Shown here: one piece after another, positions 1-8,033 of the stretch
Position numbering within the stretch: the first letter of the stretch is position 1
How the letters are laid out: each line of letters begins with the position of its first letter
The notes under the pieces: generated by a model
What the model saw: the letters and a program-made list of their open reading frames with translations, nothing else
The model's database searches: none
What the model was told of the DNA's origin: nothing
Origin: Acinetobacter calcoaceticus
GTDB lineage: Bacteria > Pseudomonadota > Gammaproteobacteria > Pseudomonadales > Moraxellaceae
Reading direction: 5' to 3'
NCBI RefSeq assembly: GCF_004345325.1
Contig: NZ_SLVJ01000003.1
Coordinates: forward strand, 1 to 64,000
Length of the DNA stretch: 64,000 nt
Made by a program: the position numbers and the translations under genes

Positions 1-237
1 GGGAAAACCATTAAACATTTGCTGATTCTGGATAATGCATCGATTCATAAGGGTAAAGAAATTGATGAATTGGTGGCGAGATACAATTGCAGAATCATGT
101 ACTTACCAGCATACAGTCCAGACTTAAATCCTATAGAAAAAGCATGGTCAGTATTAAAAAGCAAAGTTAAAAATATGGCGACTCAGTTGGAAAAAACGAT
201 AGATGAGGCGCTAGATTTGGTATTTAAGACAATGTAG
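1..237 (+). CDS. IS630-family transposase, C-terminal fragment
   Basis: The reading frame is open from base 1, so the gene starts before the window; a TTG at 19 is not the real start. The visible 78 residues are the C-terminal half of an IS630/Tc1-mariner-like DDE transposase: the second catalytic Asp lies in LILDNASIHKG and the third acidic residue in the NPIEKAWS motif, preceded by the typical YSPDLNP. The enzyme cuts and rejoins element ends at TA targets. The C-terminus looks complete and the catalytic residues that can be seen are intact, so this copy may be functional if its N-terminus is whole. Confidence 0.88.
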   Translation, partial: GKTIKHLLILDNASIHKGKEIDELVARYNCRIMYLPAYSPDLNPIEKAWSVLKSKVKNMATQLEKTIDEALDLVFKTM

Positions 238-262
238 CCTAAATTTCAAATCTGGCTATATC
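1..262 (+). mobile_element. Right end of an IS630-family insertion sequence (left part outside the window)
   Basis: The only visible content is the 3' part of a DDE transposase, which stops at 237, followed by a short terminal stretch. IS630 elements insert at TA and end shortly after the transposase stop; the outer end is probably near the TA dinucleotides at about 256-262, but the partner inverted repeat lies outside the window, so the border is an estimate. The neighbouring lipoprotein ORF on the minus strand runs into this end, which fits an insertion into that gene. Confidence 0.7.
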
Positions 263-460
263 TACTAATGTTGTTTGGTCCCTTGTTGTAGAATAAGCAA
301 TATAACCTTGAGTATTGGCTATCGGTTTCTTGGTCTTATCATTATATATTTCCCCTATCATTTCAGGTTCAATGTATATCGTTTTCGGTGTGCATGCGGC
401 TATTCCTATAGAAACAAAAATGGAAAATAATATTTTTATTAATTTATGCATGACTTTCAA
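239..460 (-). pseudogene. Small lipoprotein, probably cut short by the insertion sequence
   Basis: A hydrophobic leader ending in a lipobox (IGIAAC, lipidated Cys at about residue 23) is followed by some 50 residues of a polar domain (GEIYNDKTKKPIANTQGYI) that recalls small regulatory beta-sandwich domains of periplasmic lipoproteins. An internal ATG at 451 is an equally good start. The last six or seven codons and the stop are read from sequence that appears to belong to the terminal repeat of the IS, so the native C-terminus is probably missing. The function is not recognised. It lies just downstream of, and in the same direction as, the unknown ORF at 465-806. Confidence 0.5.
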
Positions 461-464
461 ATTC

Positions 465-806
465 CTAAAAAAGAGTTAGACCAGAAGCATCTTCCGAAAT
501 TGCCACTGAACGTTCACGAAAGTTCAGAACAAAATCCTCTCTAGCTTCTGCATATTTCATTAAATCAATTTGGCCAGTTTTCTGAAATGGGCATCTTAAA
601 CCAATTTCCGAAGGGGGGAGGAAATGCTCCCTAAAAATATTGGATTGAAAACTATTTTTTTCATCCAAATCTAATATTTGAATCACATACTTTGTTAGAA
701 CCCATTTAAAGTGTCTATAGTCACACCAATAAAAATGTCTATTTTGTGGTGGTTTTGGCGACATAGAATGGATGTAAATTTCGATGTTTATCACTCGATC
801 TGACAA
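465..806 (-). CDS. Hypothetical protein of 113 residues
   Basis: An open frame from a TTG at 806 encodes a polar protein rich in aromatic residues (RHFYWCDYRHFKWVL) with no signal peptide, membrane segment or recognised motif. An in-frame stop lies about 35 codons upstream and no good ribosome site is seen, so it may be the 3' part of a damaged gene. It ends a few bases before the start of the truncated lipoprotein gene, so the two could have formed a small unit. No function can be proposed. Confidence 0.35.
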   Translation of the reverse strand: MSDRVINIEIYIHSMSPKPPQNRHFYWCDYRHFKWVLTKYVIQILDLDEKNSFQSNIFREHFLPPSEIGLRCPFQKTGQIDLMKYAEAREDFVLNFRERSVAISEDASGLTLF

Positions 807-1154
807 CGAAATACTTGGTTTTGACGATCTGTTCCACGTTTGATATCAAGGTGATACGCTAGTCAAAGTACTGGTTTTTTAATATTTTGCGTATATTGAA
901 TTTATCACCGACTTTAGAATACCTAGCTAGATAATTTATTGCATAGCGACATGATCGCATGAAAATAATTACACCTTAATATCAAGGTTAAAGCCGTAGT
1001 TGTTGATCTCCCCAAATACCTCCTTGTCGTAAAAGGATAAATCAGCGTCGTCATATGTAAAGTGACGACTTCCCCTGTGATGTAGCTTAGGGTATTGCTG
1101 CTACTCGCACTGAAAACGTTATAACTAAAGAAAAGTCACGATAGGGATATGAAT
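807..1154. other. Intergenic region with candidate operator upstream of the catabolic island
   Basis: No gene is seen. The stretch is AT-rich and holds two related short sequences containing ATATCAAGGT (about 844 and 980) and, nearer the first catabolic gene, a perfect 7-bp inverted repeat at 1047-1069. It probably holds the promoter of the plus-strand operon that starts at 1155. Confidence 0.5.
1047..1069. promoter_or_regulatory. Inverted repeat GTCGTCA-N9-TGACGAC, candidate operator
   Basis: The arms at 1047-1053 and 1063-1069 are perfectly complementary with a 9-bp spacer, so the arm centres are 16 bp apart. The site lies about 85 bp upstream of the first gene of the catabolic island, a usual place for a dimeric regulator. 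The regulator is unknown; the AraC protein at 8034-9047 normally would use direct repeats, so an unlinked factor is possible. Confidence 0.4.
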
Positions 1155-2141
1155 ATGACGATAGCTAAAGCTGTTCGCTTTTATGCACCAGGAACTCCTG
1201 AACAATTGCGCTATGAAGATGTAGAGGTCGGTGAACCTGGACCAGGTGAAGTCCGTTTACGTCATGTTGCTGTCGGTTTGAACTATGCAGATACCTATTT
1301 TAGAAATGGAACGTACCCGATCCCAATGCCAAACGGTATGGGTGTGGAAGCTGCAGGTGTGGTCGAAGCGGTAGGCGAGGGTGTTACTCAAGTTGTGGTG
1401 GGTGATCGTGTCACCTATACCGGTTTCTTAAATACCTTAGGTGCATACAGTACTGAGCGCCTGATTGTGGCAAATGCCTTGATCAAACTCCCTGATGCCA
1501 TCTCATGTGAAACGGCTGCTGCCATGACCATGCGTGGTCTGACTTCTGCTTATCTGATGCGTCGTATTTATGACTTTAAAGCCGGCGATACCATCTTGCT
1601 GCATGCTGCTGCGGGCGGTGTGGGTCTGATCGTTTCACAGTGGGCGAAATTGTTGGGCTTGACTGTAATCGGCACCACGTCTTCGGAGGCAAAGGCTGCG
1701 GTTGCACGTGCGCATGGTTGTGATCATGTGATCAATTATAGCCATGAAAATGTGGCAGAACGTGTCCGTGAAATTACCCAAGGTGTCGGCGTCAACGTGG
1801 TGTTTGATAGCGTTGGTAAAGATACCTTTATGAGTTCACTGGATTCATTGAAACGCCGTGGCTTATTGGTCTGTGTCGGTACCGCTTCAGGTCCGATTCC
1901 AGCTTTTGATCCTGTGTTATTGGCAATGAAAGGTTCATTGTTTGTGACCCGTCCAGCCTTGGCTGATTATATCGCGGACCCTGCTGAGAAAACTGCACTG
2001 GCCAATGAGTTGTTTGATCATGTCAGCAATGGCCGTATCAAGATCGAAATTAACCAACGCTATGACTTAAAAGACGCTGTACAAGCGCATCAAGATTTGG
2101 AAGCACGTAGAACCACAGGATCATCAATTTTTGTAATTTGA
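1155..2141 (+). CDS. NADPH:quinone oxidoreductase-like MDR enzyme
   Basis: Medium-chain dehydrogenase/reductase of the zeta-crystallin/QOR type, about 328 residues. An N-terminal GroES-like domain (GPGEVRLRHVAVGLNYAD) precedes a Rossmann fold with the nucleotide motif HAAAGGVG near residue 150. The Cys and His ligands of zinc alcohol dehydrogenases are absent, as expected for quinone reductases. Start: ATG 1155 is preferred over ATG 1149 because the AGGGA at 1143-1147 lies 7 bases from the former and only 1 from the latter. It is the first gene of the catabolic island and is followed within 12 bases by the dioxygenase gene, so they are probably cotranscribed. The physiological substrate, quinone or enoyl compound, cannot be read from sequence. 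Confidence 0.88.
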   Translation: MTIAKAVRFYAPGTPEQLRYEDVEVGEPGPGEVRLRHVAVGLNYADTYFRNGTYPIPMPNGMGVEAAGVVEAVGEGVTQVVVGDRVTYTGFLNTLGAYSTERLIVANALIKLPDAISCETAAAMTMRGLTSAYLMRRIYDFKAGDTILLHAAAGGVGLIVSQWAKLLGLTVIGTTSSEAKAAVARAHGCDHVINYSHENVAERVREITQGVGVNVVFDSVGKDTFMSSLDSLKRRGLLVCVGTASGPIPAFDPVLLAMKGSLFVTRPALADYIADPAEKTALANELFDHVSNGRIKIEINQRYDLKDAVQAHQDLEARRTTGSSIFVI

Positions 2142-2152
2142 AGGGATTTCTA

Positions 2153-3001
2153 ATGCAAATTGAACAATTGACTTGCAATATCGGCGCGAAGCTCAGCGCC
2201 GTCAATCTGGCAGATGCGATTCATGATGATGCGCTATTTGCTGAAATACGTGCCCAACTGCTTAAACATCGGGTGCTGTTTTTACGCGATCAGAACTTAA
2301 CTCGTGCTCAGCATGTGGAATTTGCACAACGTTTTGGATCTTTAGAGGATCACCCCGCAGTGGGCAGTCATCCCGATCATCCGGGCTTGGTGCAGATTTA
2401 TAAACATCCAGAAAGTCCAGTCGATCGTTATGAAAATGCTTGGCATAGCGATGCCAGCTGGCGTAAGGCACCACCGATGGGCTGCGTACTGCGCTGTGTA
2501 GAATGCCCACCTGTGGGTGGCGATACCATGTGGAGCAATATGGTTCTGGCCTATGAAAATCTGCCTGAAGAGATCAAAGTCAAGATTGCCGATTTACGTG
2601 CCTATCACAGTATCGAAGCCAGTTTCGGCGCTGCAATGCCAATCGAAAAGCGCTTAGCATTAAAAGAAAAATTTCCTGATGCCGAGCATCCTGTGGTGCG
2701 TACCCATCCTGAAACCGGCGAGAAGATATTGTATGTCAATGCCTTCACCACACATTTCAGTAATTACCACACCCGAGACAAAGTTCGCTTTGGCCAAGAT
2801 GCCAACCCGGGCGCCGGCGATCTACTGCGCTACTTGATTACCCAAGCCAGCATTCCTGAGTACCAAGTACGCTGGAGTTGGGAGCCAAATAGTATTGCGA
2901 TTTGGGACAATCGCAGCACCCAACACTATGCGGTCATGGATTATCCCGCTTGCCATCGAAAAATGGAACGAGCCGGCATTGTCGGTGATGCAACCTACTA
3001 A
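2153..3001 (+). CDS. TauD/TfdA family 2-oxoglutarate-dependent dioxygenase
   Basis: Non-haem Fe(II)/2-oxoglutarate oxygenase, 282 residues. The metal facial triad is visible: His and Asp in NAWHSDASW near residue 100 and the distal His in DNRSTQHYAV, followed by the 2-oxoglutarate-binding Arg in RKMERAGI. Family members hydroxylate a carbon next to a sulfonate, ether or amine and thereby release sulfite, a phenol or an amine; the substrate here is unknown. The start is ATG 2153 behind GAAGGGA; an in-frame TTG at 2138 lacks a ribosome site. It follows the oxidoreductase closely and precedes a BKACE gene, so it probably makes or consumes a keto or hydroxy acid of the same pathway. Confidence 0.9.
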   Translation: MQIEQLTCNIGAKLSAVNLADAIHDDALFAEIRAQLLKHRVLFLRDQNLTRAQHVEFAQRFGSLEDHPAVGSHPDHPGLVQIYKHPESPVDRYENAWHSDASWRKAPPMGCVLRCVECPPVGGDTMWSNMVLAYENLPEEIKVKIADLRAYHSIEASFGAAMPIEKRLALKEKFPDAEHPVVRTHPETGEKILYVNAFTTHFSNYHTRDKVRFGQDANPGAGDLLRYLITQASIPEYQVRWSWEPNSIAIWDNRSTQHYAVMDYPACHRKMERAGIVGDATY

Positions 3002-3089
3002 CGCTTAAGGGCTTAGCGCTTAAAAACTACAGCTTCAAAGCTCAATGTTAAAAACTGAACTTACTGAATAACAGTATAAGGAGATGCAT

Positions 3090-4142
3090 ATGCAATTCTT
3101 GGATGATTCCCTGCACCCAGAAAATATGGATAAAGTGGTGATTACCGTTGCGCCGTATGGCCCAGAATGGATGCCACAAGACTTTCCAGAAGACATTCCA
3201 GTCACCATGGATGAGCAAATTCAAAAAGCGGTCGAGTGCTATGAAGCGGGTGCGACAGTACTGCATTTACATGTACGTGAACTCGATGGTAAAGGCTCAA
3301 AACGTCTGTCTAAGTTTAACGAACTGATTGCTGGTGTGCGTGAAGCTGTGCCAGACATGATTATTCAAGTCGGTGGTTCGATCTCCTTTGCACCTGAAAG
3401 TGAAGGTGAAGCGGCAATATGGCTCAGCGATGATACGCGTCATATGTTGGCTGAATTGACTCCAAAGCCAGACCAAGTCACGGTTGCGATCAATACCACT
3501 CAAATGAATATCATGGAATTGCTCTATCCAGAATACCTCGAAGGTACTTCTTTGGCGCATCCAGATATCCAAGCAGCGTATGCTGAAATGACCGTACCTG
3601 CTGGCCCTGCATGGGTGGCAGAACATTTAAAACGTTTGTGTGCCAACGACATTCAACCGCATTTCCAATTGACCGGTATGCATGGCCTAGAAACCCTAGA
3701 ACGTCTAGTGCGTAAAGGCATCTACAAAGGTCCATTGAACTTGACTTGGATCGGGATTGGTGGCGGTTTTGATGGTCCAAATCCATTTAACTTCTTTAAC
3801 TTCCTGCATCGCGTACCCGATGGCTGTACTTTGACTTCAGAATCATTGCTTAAAAATGTCCTCCCGTTCAATACCATGTCTATGGCAATGGGTATGCATG
3901 CACGCGTGGGTAATGAAGACACCATTATTGATCATCATGGTCAGCGTTTCTCATCCGTACAGCAAATCCAGCAAACCGTGCGTATTGCGCATGAGTTAGG
4001 TCGCGAGATTGCATCGGGTCAAGAAGCTCGTGAGATTTATCGTATTGGTGTGCAGTACGACACGATTGAAGAAACATTATTGGCCAATGGTATGGCGCCA
4101 AACCGTAAACCGGGCCAAAAGGGTGTACCACAACGTAAGTAG
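3090..4142 (+). CDS. Beta-keto acid cleavage enzyme family (BKACE, DUF849)
   Basis: Members condense a beta-keto acid with acetyl-CoA and split the product into acetoacetate and a new acyl-CoA. The zinc-binding HLH motif is at residues 59-61 (VLHLHVRE) and the later acidic ligand appears in the ARVGNED segment; GGSISF and PDQVTVAINTTQMN are typical core strands. At 350 residues it is longer than the common 270-310, with extra sequence at both ends and a Lys-rich tail, suggesting a separate subclass. Start: ATG 3090 lies six bases after AAGGAG; ATG 3084 lies directly on it. The substrate is unknown: carnitine-type keto acids and 3-oxo fatty acids are examples known for the family. Linked prpB-prpC suggests the acyl-CoA product may lead to propionyl-CoA. 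Confidence 0.85.
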   Translation: MQFLDDSLHPENMDKVVITVAPYGPEWMPQDFPEDIPVTMDEQIQKAVECYEAGATVLHLHVRELDGKGSKRLSKFNELIAGVREAVPDMIIQVGGSISFAPESEGEAAIWLSDDTRHMLAELTPKPDQVTVAINTTQMNIMELLYPEYLEGTSLAHPDIQAAYAEMTVPAGPAWVAEHLKRLCANDIQPHFQLTGMHGLETLERLVRKGIYKGPLNLTWIGIGGGFDGPNPFNFFNFLHRVPDGCTLTSESLLKNVLPFNTMSMAMGMHARVGNEDTIIDHHGQRFSSVQQIQQTVRIAHELGREIASGQEAREIYRIGVQYDTIEETLLANGMAPNRKPGQKGVPQRK

Positions 4143-4296
4143 TGGATGTCTGAACAGCAAAGAGTCGAAAGGATTTTAGACTTAAGCGAGTGACTGGCTT
4201 GAGGATGGTATGGCTTGATTGCCGTGTGATCCTCAGGCGAGTGATCGACTAGAGATCGAAAAAATAGATAAATTATAATAAACACAAGGAGGTCGT

Positions 4297-5628
4297 ATGA
4301 ATGCTCATCAAGATACAGCACATACGGGTCGTGTAGATACATCGGTTGGTATACCCCGTCTTTATGCATGGATGGTCTTTGCGCTGACCTTTGGCTTGCT
4401 GATTTCGGATTACATGTCACGCCAAGTGCTGAATGCGGTATTTCCATTACTAAAAAGTGAGTGGGCGCTGAGCGATAGTCAATTGGGTTTGCTCAGTGGC
4501 ATCGTGGCATTGATGGTGGGCTTGTTGACCTTACCCTTGTCGTTATTGGCGGATCGTTTTGGTCGTGTCAAAAGTTTAACTCTTATGGCGGTGCTGTGGA
4601 GTTTGGCCACTTTAGGCTGTGCGATCGCAGAAAATTATCAACAAATGTTTATTGCCCGCTTTATGGTCGGTGTCGGTGAAGCCGCTTATGGCAGTGTCGG
4701 CATTGCCGTGGTGGTGGCGGTCTTTCCTCGAGAAATGCGCGCAACCTTGGCCAGTGCCTTTATGGCTGGTGGAATATTTGGCTCGTTTTTAGGTATGGCG
4801 CTGGGTGGCGTGTTGGCTGAGCACTATGGCTGGCGTTGGGCCTTTGGTGGCATGGCGGTGTTTGGTTTGGTGCTGGCGCTGCTGTATCCAATCGTGGTCA
4901 AAGAAAAAAGAATTGTTTCACCTGCACTTAAAAAATCGATCAACAAAACCTTATTACAGGGCAAGAGCCCACTACGGACTTTATATTCAAGTCGTACTGT
5001 GGTTGCCACTTATATTGGCAGTGGTTTGCAGTTGTTTGTCGGCGGATCGGTGATCGTGTGGATGCCGAGTTATCTCAATCGCTACTATGGCATGAGCACC
5101 GATAAAGCAGGCGGAATGGCAGCGGTGATCGTACTGTGTAGTGCGGTGGGTACCATAGTCTGCGGCATGCTCTGTGACCATTTTGGTCGTAATCGCCCTG
5201 ATCGCAAGGTGGTCTTGGCCATCATTTACAGTCTGGGTGGCTGTATGTTGTTGTCGGCGGCGTTTGCCCTACCGGCAGGGAATACGCAATTGATCCTGAT
5301 TTGTTTGGGGATGTTTATCGCCATTGGCACCAACGGCCCATCGAGTGCCATGGTCGCGAATCTGACACATTTTTCAGTACATGCGACCGCCTTTGCCACC
5401 TTAACCCTCGCCAATAATTTATTGGGTTTGGCGCTTGGCCCATTGGTGGTGGGGAAAGTATCCGATCTGATCGGTCTGGATGCAGCCTTTCAATTGATGC
5501 CTTTGATCAGCATCTTCTCAGCGGCGGTATTTTTCTATGCCAAATGCCATTATCACAAAGATATTGCACGCCTAGATAGCATGACGCTGGCAGAAGCAAC
5601 GCAAGCCAGTGCTGCTGAAAATAAATAA
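4297..5628 (+). CDS. MFS transporter, probably for an organic acid substrate of the island
   Basis: A 443-residue inner-membrane protein with about twelve hydrophobic segments and the loop 2-3 signature DRFGRVKS; the segment GVGEAAYGS matches transporters of the anion:cation or aromatic-acid symporter groups. An excellent ribosome site (AAGGAGG, four bases before ATG 4297) marks the start. It lies between the BKACE gene and the DsbA-like gene in the same direction, so it most likely imports the compound degraded by this cluster. Substrate specificity cannot be inferred from the sequence. Confidence 0.88.
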   Translation: MNAHQDTAHTGRVDTSVGIPRLYAWMVFALTFGLLISDYMSRQVLNAVFPLLKSEWALSDSQLGLLSGIVALMVGLLTLPLSLLADRFGRVKSLTLMAVLWSLATLGCAIAENYQQMFIARFMVGVGEAAYGSVGIAVVVAVFPREMRATLASAFMAGGIFGSFLGMALGGVLAEHYGWRWAFGGMAVFGLVLALLYPIVVKEKRIVSPALKKSINKTLLQGKSPLRTLYSSRTVVATYIGSGLQLFVGGSVIVWMPSYLNRYYGMSTDKAGGMAAVIVLCSAVGTIVCGMLCDHFGRNRPDRKVVLAIIYSLGGCMLLSAAFALPAGNTQLILICLGMFIAIGTNGPSSAMVANLTHFSVHATAFATLTLANNLLGLALGPLVVGKVSDLIGLDAAFQLMPLISIFSAAVFFYAKCHYHKDIARLDSMTLAEATQASAAENK

Positions 5629-5650
5629 CCGAATCAACAATCCAAGCAAC

Positions 5651-5674
5651 AATTTAAGTAACAATTTAAGTAAC
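5651..5674 (+). repeat. Two tandem copies of a 12-bp unit AATTTAAGTAAC
   Basis: Perfect tandem duplication (5651-5662 and 5663-5674) in the gap behind the MFS gene, flanked by partial copies containing CAAC. It looks like simple slippage; no function is evident. Confidence 0.6.
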
Positions 5675-5691
5675 AACCCAATGGCCTAAAC

Positions 5692-5721
5692 AACCCGATT
5701 GCGTAAGCACTCAATCGGGTT
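5692..5721 (+). terminator. Hairpin between the MFS and DsbA-like genes
   Basis: AACCCGATTG at 5692-5701 pairs perfectly with CAATCGGGTT at 5712-5721 around a 10-base loop. No T-run follows, so it is more likely an mRNA-processing or attenuating hairpin, or a regulator site, than a full terminator. Confidence 0.35.
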
Positions 5722-5753
5722 AACAACAAATGAAACAATGTGGATGAAAGACT

Positions 5754-6467
5754 ATGAACCGTGAATTGCATATCGAGGTGTTTTTTGACTTTATTTGCCC
5801 TTGGTGCCTGATCGGAAAACGTCAGTTAGAGGCTGCACTACAACTGCTATATCACAGTCATCCTGATGTGGATGTAAAGCTACAATTTCGTGGGGTGCAG
5901 TTACTGCCGCACATCTCGGCACAAGGGGAACCTTTTGCTGCATTTTACTTGCAGCGTTTGGGCAGTATAGAGGCGGTGCGGATGCGCCAAGCCCAAGTCA
6001 AACAGGCTGCGGCAGCCGTTGGGGTGAACATTGATTTCACTCAGATTGCACGGATGCCGAATACCCTGCAAGCCCATCGCTTATTGAAGGTTGCCTCCAA
6101 CATCGGCACAAGTTCACAGTGTGATCAGCTCTTGGAGCGACTCTTTGCCGCCTACTTCCATCTTGCTGAAGACTTGGGGGATCGCAAGACCCTACTGAAT
6201 ATTGCGCAACAATGTGGTTTTTCAAGCGATGAAATCAGCACCTTACTCGATCAACCGAATCAGGCTTTTAAATCGGGCAACACCCATGGCAATGGTGTGC
6301 CATATTTTATTTTAGATGCACGTTTGGGCTTGGCGGGGGCTTATCCAGCAGATCAACTGTATCAAGCCATGCTTGACGCACTCAGAACGCAAGTGATCCC
6401 TGAATCTGTTTTAGACCAGACGCCAGAGCAGACCTTAGAACAGCTAGCACAAGGACAACTGAAATGA
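5754..6467 (+). CDS. DsbA-family thiol oxidoreductase / 2-hydroxychromene-2-carboxylate isomerase-like (FrnE type)
   Basis: Thioredoxin-fold protein of 237 residues with a CPWC active site at residues 15-18, an inserted helical domain, and the cis-proline loop GVPYF in the C-terminal half. No signal peptide is present, so it acts in the cytoplasm like FrnE and the related chromene-carboxylate isomerases. Its stop overlaps the start of the Rieske gene (ATGA), implying translational coupling. Within a catabolic cluster it could be a glutathione-type isomerase or keep a redox partner reduced; the intact CPWC favours redox activity. Confidence 0.82.
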   Translation: MNRELHIEVFFDFICPWCLIGKRQLEAALQLLYHSHPDVDVKLQFRGVQLLPHISAQGEPFAAFYLQRLGSIEAVRMRQAQVKQAAAAVGVNIDFTQIARMPNTLQAHRLLKVASNIGTSSQCDQLLERLFAAYFHLAEDLGDRKTLLNIAQQCGFSSDEISTLLDQPNQAFKSGNTHGNGVPYFILDARLGLAGAYPADQLYQAMLDALRTQVIPESVLDQTPEQTLEQLAQGQLK

Positions 6468-6781
6468 GTGTTCGTTTGCAAGTTCCTGCAGAAAAAGTGC
6501 CTGCACCCGGTATGCGTGCCTTCCTGATGTTCGAGGGGCGTTCGATTGCGCTGTTTAATATCGACGCTCAATTCTATGCGATCAATGACAGTTGCCCACA
6601 TCAGGGTGCTTCACTGTGGAGCGGCAAACTTGAAGGGAAAGTGATCCAGTGCTGCGCACATGGGATGCGCTTTGATTTAGGTAGTGGTTATCTACTCAAT
6701 TCGACCCAGCTTAAACTGCAGTCCTATGCGGTTGAGGTGGTGGATGAGCAGCTGTTTATCCTGATGGATGCTGGGGAGTAA
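6464..6781 (+). CDS. Rieske [2Fe-2S] ferredoxin-like protein
   Basis: A 105-residue single-domain Rieske protein. Both cluster-binding boxes are present: C44-P-H46 (SCPHQGASL) and C63-C-A-H66 (CCAHGMRFD). The size matches the ferredoxins of ring-hydroxylating dioxygenases and the small subunit of nitrite reductases. No oxygenase large subunit is encoded in the window, so its partner is unknown; it might feed electrons to the TauD-like oxygenase pathway or to an unlinked Rieske oxygenase. It overlaps the preceding DsbA-like gene by 4 bases and is followed at once by the YeiH-type gene. Confidence 0.88.
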   Translation: MSVRLQVPAEKVPAPGMRAFLMFEGRSIALFNIDAQFYAINDSCPHQGASLWSGKLEGKVIQCCAHGMRFDLGSGYLLNSTQLKLQSYAVEVVDEQLFILMDAGE

Positions 6782-6785
6782 GGGC

Positions 6786-7793
6786 ATGAACGCTAAATTA
6801 GTCAGTTTAAATCAACGTACCCGTGAATTGATGCCCGGTTTTTTGGTCAGTTTGGTGGTGGCTGCTGCGGCAAGTTTTCTAGCGGAGCATTACGGTGCGC
6901 CCGTGATGCTGTTTGCACTGCTGCTTGGAATGGGCTTGAACTTTTTAGCTTCGGAAGGCAAGTGTAAGCCCGGAATCGAATTTACCTCTCGTACTGTACT
7001 GCGCATCGGGATCGCCTTGTTGGGGATGCGGATCACCTTAGAGCAGATTGCTGCACTGGGTTGGCAGCCTGTGGCATTGGTGATCACTTTGGTCGCCGTG
7101 ACCATTTCAGTTTCAGTGGTGGCAGCAAAATTACTTGGTTTTCAGCGCCTGTTTGGGATGTTGACTGGTGGTGCGACTGCGATTTGTGGGGCTTCAGCCG
7201 CATTGGCTTTATCCGCAGCATTGCCGAATCATCCGCAGAAAGAAAAAGCCACCTTATTTACCGTGATCGTGGTTTCAGCATTGTCTACCTTGGCAATGAT
7301 CCTCTATCCGATGATTGCAAATTGGCTGGAACTGTCACCGACTCAAGCTGGGGTATTTTTGGGTGCAACTATTCATGATGTCGCGCAGGTAGTCGGGGCA
7401 GGGTATAGCATGTCGACCGAAACTGGCGACACTGCTACCGTGGTCAAGTTGATGCGGGTTGCCATGCTTCTTCCTGTGATTGTCTGTGCAGCGATGATTA
7501 CTCGTATGCAGGGGCCGAGTGAAACAGGTAAACGTCCACCGTTATTACCTATGTTTGCCGTCGGCTTTTTAGTTTTGGCCTGTATCAACAGTACTGGTTG
7601 GGTGCCTGTGGTAATACAGGAAAACGTCAATGATTTGTCACGTTGGTGCTTGGTGATTGCGATCAGTGCGCTCGGTATGAAAACTCAATTGAGAGAGCTG
7701 GCCTCTGTCGGGATTAAGCCGATTTTATTGATGGTTGGGGAAAGTATTTTCCTCGTGGTCTTGGTGCTGTTGTTGATGAAGTGGTGGTTTTAG
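6786..7793 (+). CDS. YeiH-family putative anion (sulfate) exporter
   Basis: A 335-residue integral membrane protein of the UPF0324/YeiH family with about ten hydrophobic helices. Typical segments are LLLGMGLNFLA, the TGGATAICGASAALA turn, and GATIHDVAQVVGAGY. Family members are listed as putative sulfate exporters and occur beside sulfonate-degradation genes in several bacteria. Start: ATG 6786 has GGGAGTAAGGG before it; ATG 6768 lies inside the Rieske gene. Together with the TauD-like enzyme it raises the possibility that sulfite or sulfate is a by-product of this pathway; that is an inference. Confidence 0.85.
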   Translation: MNAKLVSLNQRTRELMPGFLVSLVVAAAASFLAEHYGAPVMLFALLLGMGLNFLASEGKCKPGIEFTSRTVLRIGIALLGMRITLEQIAALGWQPVALVITLVAVTISVSVVAAKLLGFQRLFGMLTGGATAICGASAALALSAALPNHPQKEKATLFTVIVVSALSTLAMILYPMIANWLELSPTQAGVFLGATIHDVAQVVGAGYSMSTETGDTATVVKLMRVAMLLPVIVCAAMITRMQGPSETGKRPPLLPMFAVGFLVLACINSTGWVPVVIQENVNDLSRWCLVIAISALGMKTQLRELASVGIKPILLMVGESIFLVVLVLLLMKWWF

Positions 7794-7900
7794 GGGGTGG
7801 TTTTACTGGTTTAGCACGCATCGAGTTTTCTCAATCTAGCTCCTTGCGCGGGAGTGCTGCTTAGCTTTTGAAATCAATACTTAACTTGGTACACAACGCT

Positions 7901-7921
7901 CCTTCCTTTGGCAAAGGAAGG
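7901..7921. repeat. Hairpin CCTTCCTTT-GGC-AAAGGAAGG, possible interspersed repeat
   Basis: A perfect 9-bp stem with a 3-base loop, embedded in the unit that continues as TTGGGATGG and a second small hairpin AGGCT-GAA-AGCCT near 7935. It lies between the convergent YeiH-type and AraC genes, where it may slow both transcripts. Similar pyrimidine/purine hairpins are scattered through Acinetobacter genomes, but copy number cannot be checked here. Confidence 0.4.
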
Positions 7922-8033
7922 TTGGGATGGATTTAGGCTGAAAGCCTTTGAAAATAGGGAATATTCCTGAGAAAACCCAGCAAGCGAACTGATTGAAACC
8001 CTCAAAACCGCCACATTTTAAAAAGTAGAATTT

